DNA of 64,000 nt. Source: Paractinoplanes atraurantiacus (GTDB taxonomy: Bacteria > Actinomycetota > Actinomycetes > Mycobacteriales > Micromonosporaceae). Shown in pieces: positions 57,705 through 64,000 of this stretch; the first letter of the stretch is position 1; each line of letters begins with the position of its first letter. Both the position numbers and the translations under genes were made by a program. The stretch lies in NCBI RefSeq assembly GCF_900215205.1, contig NZ_OBDY01000029.1, forward strand, positions 1 through 64,000. Direction: 5' to 3'. The notes under the pieces were generated by a model. It saw nothing but the letters and a program-made list of their open reading frames with translations, did not search any database and was not told where the DNA came from.

Positions 57705-60353
57705 TGCCGAGCTTCGGGAAGAGACGGTAGAGGTGGGTGCCGACCGTGCGCGGCGACAGGAACAGCTGGCGGCCGATCTCTTTGTTCGTCAGGCCTTGCG
57801 CGGCCAGCGTGGCGATCTGGAGCTCCTGCGGGCTGAGACTGTCGCGGGCGTTGCCGGCCGGCCGCACCGTCTCGCCGGCCGCGCGCAGCTCCCGGCGCGA
57901 GCGGGCGGCCCACGCCTCGGCGCCGAGCGCCTCGAAGACGGTGATGGCCGAGCGAAGGTGCGGCCGGGCCTTGCCGTACTGGCGGTCGCGGCGCAGCCGG
58001 ACGCCGTACGCGTGGTCGGCGCGCGCCTTGTCGAACGGGTGGGCGGCGAGAGCCGTCGCGGTCTCCTCCGGCGAGTAGTCGTCGAGGGAGTGTTCGAGCC
58101 GCACCGCCGCCCGCGCGTAGACCAGCCCGGCCCCGAGCGCGGGCGAGCCGCACAACTTCTCCTCGGCGTCCAGCTGGTCCAGCATGGGTGCCAGCTCATC
58201 CGTACGACCGGCGATGATCGCCGACTCGGCCAGCGTGCCCACCGCCCAGAACCGGATGGTCGGGTGTAGGCCATGTCGGCCGCGTCGAACGTACGGCTCA
58301 GATGGTCGAAGGCCGCCGTCGCGTTGCCGGAGGCGAGCGCGGTCGTGCCCCGGATCAGCTGGACCAGGCAGAGCATGCCGTGCAGTCCGGCGCCCAGCAA
58401 CGCCTTCTCGGCGCCGTCGGCCATCTGCGTGGCGATCGCGTCCTCGCCGCGCAGCGCCGCCACCATGCCCTGGGCCATGCGCGCGGTCGCGGTCCAGTGC
58501 GGCCATCCGGTCTCGTCGCCCAGGCGCACCGCTTCGGCGGCGGCACCGTCGGCGGCGTACGCGTCATGCCCGAAAGCACTGGTCCAGGCCTGGGTGACCA
58601 ATGTCTGCGCCAGCAGGCCGACCCGTTGCTGCGTGCGGCAGCGGGCCGCCGCGGTGCCGAGGAACTGCTTGGCGAGGCTCAGCGAGCCGACGGCGAGGGA
58701 GGTGGCGCCCAGCAACATCTGGAACTGGGTGTCGATCGGCTGGGTGAGTTGGTGCGGCAGCGCGTCGAGTACGGCGCGGCCGTTGTCCAGCGGAGAGATC
58801 AGGCCGAGGAAGGCGAGGACGTGCTGGTCGTCGAGGCCGCGGCCGCTGCGCTCCACGAAGGCGAGCGCGGCCTGTCGAGTGCCGGGCGCCACGTTGATGA
58901 AGTACAGCCGGAAGACGATCATGATGATCAGGTCGAAGGCGCCGTCGACATCACCGGCGTCGAGCCACTGCTCCGCCGTACGGATGAAGGTCATCAGCTG
59001 CGCGTCGCCCATCTCGCCGTAGCCGTCGACGGCGTTGCGCCGGGCCACGATCGACAGCATCTCGTGCGGGGTGAGGCGGCTTTCGTCGATCAGCGGCCCC
59101 AACCGGTTGATGGCGGCCAAGTCCCCCGAGTCGTAGCCGCAGTCGATGGCCTTGACGAGGCGGTAGGCGCGCCGGCCGGGATCGGCGGTGAGCTCGGCCG
59201 CGCGTTCCCAGGCCGACAGGGCGGTGTGGGAGGCGCCGCGCGTGCGCAGCCGGAACGCGAGGCCGGCCATCGCCTCCCCGAGCGCCTCGTCCTGACCCGT
59301 GACGGCGGCGGCGCGATGCCAGGTGCGCCGGTCGTCGTCGCGCACCGCCGCCGCCAGCGCCGCGTGGACGGCACGCCGCTCGGCGGCCGGGATCGAGCGC
59401 AGGACCGCCGACCGGATGAGGGGATGACGCAAGCGCAGGGCGCCGTCGCCGAGCTCGGCCAGGCGGGCGTCGATCGCCGGCCGCACCGCCGCCGCGGTCA
59501 GGCCGGCGGCGGCCAGGATCTCCTCGGCGTCGTCGGTGTCGTGCAGGGCCGCGACGCGCAGGACGTGCCGGCTCGGGGCCGGCAGGTCGGCGATCGCGGC
59601 CGAGAAGGTGTCGTCGAGCCGCTGGGGAAGGGGAAGGCCGCTCGGCACCAGCGCCCGCTCCCCCGCGGACGAGGCCGCCGTGGCCAGCTCGTGCAGGCCG
59701 AGCGGGTTGCCACCCGCCTCCTCGACCACCCGCAGCACCAGAACGGTGGGCAGGCCGGGCGCCTCGCCGCCGACGATCTCGCGGGCCGCCTCGTCGCTGA
59801 CCGGGCCGATCGTCATCTCCGGCAGCCCCGATCCGGTGAGCCGCCGCGTCGTCTCCTCGCCGTCGCGCATGCTCATCAGCAACAGGAAGGCGTCGTCGCC
59901 GAGGCGGCGGCCGACGTAGCTGAGCACCTGCCAGGTCGCCTCGTCGAGCCATTGGGCGTCGTCGACCACCATCAGCGTGGGCCGCGCCTCGCCGTCGTCG
60001 AGGCGCTCCAGCACCGCCAGGGCCACCCGGTACGGCCGCAGATCGGCCTCGTCCGTCTCGCCGTCCAGCAGCATCTCGTCGATCGACTGCCGCCGCGAGG
60101 CGGTCACCACCGGCCGCAGCAGGCGCTCCAGCCCTCCGTACGGCAAATTGACCTCGGCCTGGACGCCCGCCGCACGCAGCACCCGCCAGCCCTGCCCGCG
60201 CGCCTCGGCGGCGGCGTGCGCGACCAGCGTGGTCTTGCCGATGCCGGCCGGGCCGCGCAGGACGAGCGCCTGCCCCTCGCCCCCAGCGACTTCCTGGAGG
60301 ACGGCCGTGAGCCGCTCGAGCTCTCTTTCCCGGCCACGAAGATGCGGCGTCAC
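57661..60353 (-). pseudogene. LAL-type LuxR regulator 3, frameshifted
   Basis: The first part (from GTG 60353) is a normal LAL ATPase: Walker A LRGPAGIGKTTLVAHAA near residue 35, Walker B PTLMVVDDAQWLDEATW, and a TPR-like middle. Near 58266 the frame breaks: the protein reads DAADMAYTRPSGSG and becomes nonsense, while the next frame continues HPTIRFWAVGTLAESAII to the HTH (LSPQELQIATLAAQGLTNKE) and a stop at 57661. Adding one C (TACCACCCG instead of TACACCCG on the bottom strand) restores a single protein of about 897 residues. As it stands the product lacks its DNA-binding domain. Sequencing error is the alternative. Confidence 0.85.
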
Positions 60354-60395
60354 CCGGCAAACCTACCCTGACCAGCCCGTCTAAACTCCTTACGG

Positions 60396-60887
60396 ATGAG
60401 CGAAGTCTCCCTGCGCCCGATGCGGGCCGCCGACGCCGGGGCCGTGCTGGCCATCTACCAGACCGGGCTGGACGGCGGCGACGCCAGCTTCGAAACGGCG
60501 GCGCCGTCCTGGGAGGCCTTCGACGCCGGCCGGCTCCCCGCCCACCGGTTCGTGGCCGTCGACGGGCCTTCGGTTCTGGGCTGGGTCGCCGTCACGGCCG
60601 TGTCGAGCCGTCCGGTGTACGCCGGTGTGGTCGAGCACTCCGTCTACGTCGACCCGGCGGCGCGGGGCCGCGGCGTCGGCCGGGCCCTGCTGGGCGCGCT
60701 CATCGACTCCACCGAGCGGGCCGGCATCTGGACCATCCAGTCGGGCATCTTCCCCGAGAACGCCGCCAGTCTCGCCCTGCACCAGGCGGCCGGTTTCCGC
60801 ACGGTCGGCGTCCGCGAGCGCCTCGGCCGCCACGGCGACCGCTGGCGCGACGTCGTGCTGCTCGAACGCCGCAGCCCGCTCGTCTAG
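60396..60887 (+). CDS. GNAT acetyltransferase, phosphinothricin-type
   Basis: The 163-residue enzyme resembles phosphinothricin/methionine sulphoximine N-acetyltransferases (Pat/YwnH): VSLRPMRAADAGAVLAIYQT, ASFETAAPSWEAFDAG, VEHSVYVDPAARGRGVGRAL with the acetyl-CoA loop, and GFRTVGVRERLGRHGDRWRD, which is typical of this subgroup. Such enzymes acetylate the amino group of amino-acid analogues. The start ATG 60396 lies 42 bp from LAL3 in divergent orientation. Its last 4 bases overlap the convergent MFS gene. Confidence 0.9.
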   Translation: MSEVSLRPMRAADAGAVLAIYQTGLDGGDASFETAAPSWEAFDAGRLPAHRFVAVDGPSVLGWVAVTAVSSRPVYAGVVEHSVYVDPAARGRGVGRALLGALIDSTERAGIWTIQSGIFPENAASLALHQAAGFRTVGVRERLGRHGDRWRDVVLLERRSPLV

Positions 60888-62065
60888 GCTTTCCAGGGCA
60901 GGAAAACGACACCACCGATCAAAGCCGTTGCGAGTACGGCCAATGCCGTCCGCACCGACGTGGCGGCGGCCAGCGCGCCCGCCGCCGCGATGACGACCGG
61001 CTGCACGACCTTGTTCGCGACCGACCAGGACATCACCACGCGCGCCATGTGCCCGTCGCCGGTGGCGTTCATCCGGTAGGTCGCGAAGGTCGGGCTGAAC
61101 ATGCCGGCGAACAACACCATCAGCGTCTCCGCCGCCACGACCAGGACCAGCCCGCCCGTGGACGCCGTGGCCAGCGGCAGCAGGCCCATCCACAGATTGC
61201 GCCCGACCCCGGCCACCAGCAGCACCCGATGCTCGCCGATCCGCCGCCGCAACGGCCTCACCAGCAGCGAACCCAGGATTCCGGCCACGCTCGAGACCCC
61301 GGCGATCAGCCCGTACTGCCAGGCCGGAAAACCCAGATCTCGCAGGACGAAGACCGCCAGCAGGGGTACGGAGGCCAGCACGCATCCGCCGAAGATCATC
61401 GAGTTCCAGAACAGGGCGGCCAGACCGCGATGCCCGAAGATGTGCCGCCATCCGCCGGCGAGGTTCTTCTCCTGCACGGATGACGGCGGCTCCGGAACAC
61501 GCATCCCGCGCAACAGCACGGCGGAGACGAGGAAGCTGACCGAGTCCACCACCATCGTGGCCGTGGCGCCCAGCCACGAGATGAGCACTCCCCCAGCCGC
61601 CGGCCCGACCGCGTTGGCCGTCCACATTGTCGTCTCGAAGCGGCCGTTGGCCTCCGCCCGGTGCTCCATCGGCACGAGCGCCCGCAACTGCGCCACCCCG
61701 GCCGCGTCGAAGGCCAGCCGGGCGACCATCTGCACGACCGCGACCACGCACAGGTGCCAGTAGGTCAGCACCCCGAGGAAGGCCGCCGCCGGCACCGATC
61801 CGACGGCCACGACCCGTACGAGACCGGCCGCGACCATCACCGGCACCTTGCGCCGCTGTTCGATCCAGGGCCCCAGCGGCAACGCGGCCACCGCGCTGAC
61901 CACCCCGGCCAGCACCGTCAGGAGCGACACCTGAAAATCGGAGGCCCCGAGCATCAGCACCGCCACGACCGGCAGAGCCGTGTAGCCGAAGGCGCTGCCG
62001 AACTCGCTCGCCCCGAACGCGGCCCACCGCCGCCGGAAGTCGCGTCGCCACACTCCCTTTTGCAT
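60884..62065 (-). CDS. MFS exporter (DHA3/enterobactin-exporter-like)
   Basis: The 393-residue membrane protein has about twelve helices and the pattern of MFS_3/DHA3 drug exporters: FRRRWAAFGASEFGSAFGYT, LPLGPWIEQRRKVPVMVA in the helix 2-3 loop, and NGRFETTMWTANAVGPAAGG with the internal loop. Export of a drug or metabolite is likely. ATG 62065 is 16 bp from the start of the divergent peptidase gene and lacks a ribosome site, which suggests a leaderless message or an internal true start. Confidence 0.87.
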   Translation of the reverse strand: MQKGVWRRDFRRRWAAFGASEFGSAFGYTALPVVAVLMLGASDFQVSLLTVLAGVVSAVAALPLGPWIEQRRKVPVMVAAGLVRVVAVGSVPAAAFLGVLTYWHLCVVAVVQMVARLAFDAAGVAQLRALVPMEHRAEANGRFETTMWTANAVGPAAGGVLISWLGATATMVVDSVSFLVSAVLLRGMRVPEPPSSVQEKNLAGGWRHIFGHRGLAALFWNSMIFGGCVLASVPLLAVFVLRDLGFPAWQYGLIAGVSSVAGILGSLLVRPLRRRIGEHRVLLVAGVGRNLWMGLLPLATASTGGLVLVVAAETLMVLFAGMFSPTFATYRMNATGDGHMARVVMSWSVANKVVQPVVIAAAGALAAATSVRTALAVLATALIGGVVFLPWKA

Positions 62066-62084
62066 ATCACGGTTCGTCGATATG
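62063..62084. promoter_or_regulatory. Inverted repeat containing both divergent start codons
   Basis: CATATC (62063-62068), ten bases, GATATG (62079-62084). Each arm contains the ATG of one of the two divergent genes. It could be an operator for both, or the true starts lie further in (GTG 62094 for the peptidase). Confidence 0.35.
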
Positions 62085-63473
62085 GTCGGACGCGTGAGAT
62101 TACGCATCGTCGCTGCCCTCGCGTCCCTGCTCGTCGTCCTCTCGCCGGCCGGCGTGGCCCGCGCGGCCGACGATCCGCTGCTCGACCAGCTGACCGCGAT
62201 TCCCGGGCTGACCGTGGTCTCGCAGACGCAGGGCACGGGCTACCGGTTCTTCGTGCTGACCTACCGCCAGCCGGCCGACCACCGCCACCCGAAGCAGGGC
62301 AGCTACGAGCAGCGCCTCACGCTGCTGCACCGGTCGGCCGACAGCCCGGTCGTGCTGTCAACGAGTGGCTACGGCCTCGCGGCCAGCCCGCGGCCGTCGC
62401 AGACGGAGCCGACGGCGCTGCTGAACGCCAACCAGGTCTCGGTCGAGCACCGCTTCTTCACCCCGTCCCGGCCCGCGCCGGCCGACTGGTCCGACCTGAA
62501 CATCTGGCAGGAGGCGAGCGACGAGCACCGTATCGTGACCGCCTTCAAGACCCTCTACGACACCAAGTGGATCCAGACCGGCGGCAGCAAGGGCGGCATG
62601 ACGTCCGTCTACCACCGGCGGTTCTACCCGAACGACGTCGACGGCGTCGTCGCCTACGTGGCCCCCAACGACGTCATCAACCCGGCCGACACGGCCTACG
62701 ACAAGTTCTTCGACAAGGTGGGTACGGCTTCGTGCCGCACCGCCCTGGACGATGTGCAGGCCGAGGCGCTGCGCCGCCGCGACCGGCTGGTGCCGCGGCT
62801 GCAGGCCGACGCGGCCGAGAACGGATGGACGTTCGCCCGGACGATCGGCACGGCCGACCGCTCGTTCGAGATGACCGTCCTCGACTCGGTGTGGGCGTTC
62901 TGGCAGTACAGCAGCGAGGCCGACTGCGCGACCGTGCCGGCGGCCGCCACGGCCACCGACGACCAGCTGTACGACTGGATCGACGCGGTCGCCGGCTGGA
63001 GCTTCTACACCGACCAGGCCCTGGAGTACTACTGGCCGTACTACTACCAGGCGGCCTCCCAGCTCGGCTGGCCCAGCCTGCGCTTCGAGCACCTGCGCGG
63101 CCTGCGCAACTACCCGGGCCTGTATACAGCGAACTCGTCCCTGCCGCCGGAGCTGCGCCGCCCGCACAACCCGCTGCCGATGATCGACGTCGACCTGTGG
63201 GTGCGCACCGCCGCGCAGCGGATGCTGTTCATCTACGGCGAGAACGACCCGTGGGGCGCCGAGCGGTTCACCCCGAGCCGCCGCGACTCGGCCCTCTACG
63301 TGGCCCCGGGCGCCAACCACGGCGCGAACATCGCCCGCCTGAAGCCGGAGGACGCCGCCGCGGCCACCGCCATGCTCCGCCGCTGGGCCGGCGTGCCCGC
63401 GGCCGCCACCACCGCGCAGCTGTCGGCGCCCCTGCCGCTGGACGACATGCTGCCGGACCGCCACCGCTACTAG
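62082..63473 (+). CDS. Secreted S37-family (PS-10) tripeptidyl aminopeptidase
   Basis: The 463-residue exported serine peptidase has a signal peptide (IVAALASLLVVLSPAGVARA) and the S37/PS-10 layout known from Streptomyces secreted aminopeptidases. The nucleophile is in WIQTGGSKGGMTSVY near residue 170, the catalytic Asp in IYGENDPWGAERF near 390 and the His in APGANHGANIA near 412. It removes tripeptides from protein N-termini, by family. ATG 62082 is used; GTG 62094 would give a tighter signal peptide. Its last 4 bases overlap the convergent ligase-like gene. Confidence 0.92.
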   Translation: MVGRVRLRIVAALASLLVVLSPAGVARAADDPLLDQLTAIPGLTVVSQTQGTGYRFFVLTYRQPADHRHPKQGSYEQRLTLLHRSADSPVVLSTSGYGLAASPRPSQTEPTALLNANQVSVEHRFFTPSRPAPADWSDLNIWQEASDEHRIVTAFKTLYDTKWIQTGGSKGGMTSVYHRRFYPNDVDGVVAYVAPNDVINPADTAYDKFFDKVGTASCRTALDDVQAEALRRRDRLVPRLQADAAENGWTFARTIGTADRSFEMTVLDSVWAFWQYSSEADCATVPAAATATDDQLYDWIDAVAGWSFYTDQALEYYWPYYYQAASQLGWPSLRFEHLRGLRNYPGLYTANSSLPPELRRPHNPLPMIDVDLWVRTAAQRMLFIYGENDPWGAERFTPSRRDSALYVAPGANHGANIARLKPEDAAAATAMLRRWAGVPAAATTAQLSAPLPLDDMLPDRHRY

Positions 63474-63940
63474 GACGCCAGATCGGTGACCACACGCGTA
63501 GCCGTGTCATAGCTCCGGGCCGCCACGAAGAACCCAGCGGCCCGGGGCAGGTCTCCCAGCGCGGCCGGCACAGCTTCGTGCTGGCCGGCCGGCACCCGCA
63601 ACGCCAGGCTCACGTGCGGCACCCACTCCTGCGGCGGCGGCCAGGCTTCGTCCAGCGCTTCCCAGACCCGCGCCTGAAGCTCCCGCAACTCCGCCGTGGG
63701 CCGCACCTCCCAGACCACGGCCCGCCCCAGGGACCGGACCGCCCCGAGCTCCGCCCTCAACGGCAGCTCCACACCCGAGAGCCCGGCCAACGAGGCCGCC
63801 GTGGCCACCGTCAGATGCGGCCGGTTGCTCGCGTGCCCGTGCGTGGCCAGGCTCGGCAGGCCGGCTTGCTTCAGGCGAAACCACATTTGGCGTACGAGGG
63901 ACTCGAGCCCGGAATCAAGCAGCAGCTCAACGGTATGCAC
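63470..63940 (-). CDS. 2'-5' RNA ligase / 2H phosphoesterase family protein
   Basis: The 156-residue protein has two HxT/S motifs, ASNRPHLTVATA near residue 42 and EWVPHVSLALRV near 110, that define the 2H phosphoesterase superfamily (2'-5' RNA ligase, cyclic phosphodiesterase). The second motif has Ser in place of Thr, which is common. The start VELLLDSGLESLVRQMWFRL is typical of the bacterial ligase-like group. Natural substrate is unknown; RNA ends or cyclic nucleotides are likely. The remaining 60 bases of the window hold no gene. Confidence 0.88.
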   Translation of the reverse strand: MHTVELLLDSGLESLVRQMWFRLKQAGLPSLATHGHASNRPHLTVATAASLAGLSGVELPLRAELGAVRSLGRAVVWEVRPTAELRELQARVWEALDEAWPPPQEWVPHVSLALRVPAGQHEAVPAALGDLPRAAGFFVAARSYDTATRVVTDLAS

Positions 63941-64000
63941 GCCTAAAGATGTACCCGCGCGGCGTTAATGGGGCGATCTTCCGGTGCGGCTCGACCTATA

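Noticed and set aside
1..64000. tRNA, rRNA and riboswitch search by eye
   Set aside because: No cloverleaf with a T-loop GTTCGA pattern or known riboswitch core was found; small RNAs cannot be excluded by eye.

Overview
The window is very GC-rich with strong G/C bias at third codon positions. Its gene content points to a soil actinobacterium, most likely Micromonosporaceae and probably Actinoplanes-like: a lone chemoreceptor with a possible sigma28-type promoter, several c-di-GMP enzymes, a DUF574-type methyltransferase, large LuxR/LAL and BTAD-AAA regulators, a DUF5999 small protein and an S37 secreted aminopeptidase. All assignments come from reading translated motifs; no database search was possible.

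Layout. 1-1.4 kb: frameshifted end of an IS4-type transposase, then a weak repeat-containing region. 1.4-8.3 kb: a methyltransferase divergent from a BTAD-cyclase-like-AAA-TPR regulator, an overlapping acetyltransferase and a flavin oxidoreductase. 8.3-18.4 kb: a coherent amino-sugar/tagatose-type catabolic locus made of a DeoR repressor, a GH4 glycosidase, an AgaS-like SIS protein, an ABC importer (lipoprotein and two permeases), a PfkB kinase, a 1-phosphofructokinase/tagatose-6-phosphate kinase-like enzyme and a class II aldolase. 18.4-24.4 kb: chemoreceptor, a membrane protein, katG and furA. 24.4-30.6 kb: acyltransferase, lipoprotein, PAS-diguanylate cyclase and a secreted M36 metalloprotease. 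30.6-33.9 kb: two-component proteins. 34-39.6 kb: TetR with an amine-oxidase-like flavoenzyme, an O-methyltransferase, an EF-hand protein, GNAT, Nudix and a CPCC zinc protein. 39.6-41.3 kb: a graveyard of truncated or frameshifted fragments (SRPBCC, TetR, cutinase-like). 41.3-48.8 kb: thiolase-like protein, nitronate monooxygenase, M48 protease, a universal stress protein and an MFS-USP fusion. 48.8-51.5 kb: GGDEF-EAL protein overlapping a DUF574 methyltransferase. 51.7-60.4 kb: three LAL regulators, one with no visible P-loop and one frameshifted. 60.4-64 kb: GNAT, MFS exporter, S37 peptidase and a 2'-5' RNA ligase-like protein.

The most unusual feature is recurrent tandem-repeat expansion. 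Unrelated proteins carry long in-frame arrays of only a few unit sizes (18 bp in the PfkB kinase and LAL1, 30 bp in LAL1 and LAL2, 15 bp in LAL2). Further arrays of 9 and 18 bp and tandem duplications of 38 and 41 bp lie between or at the ends of genes, and one 21-bp duplication sits inside a decayed gene. All coding arrays are multiples of 3, so they lengthen proteins without breaking them. This looks like a genome-wide repeat-generating tendency filtered by selection. It is the best candidate here for something not yet described.
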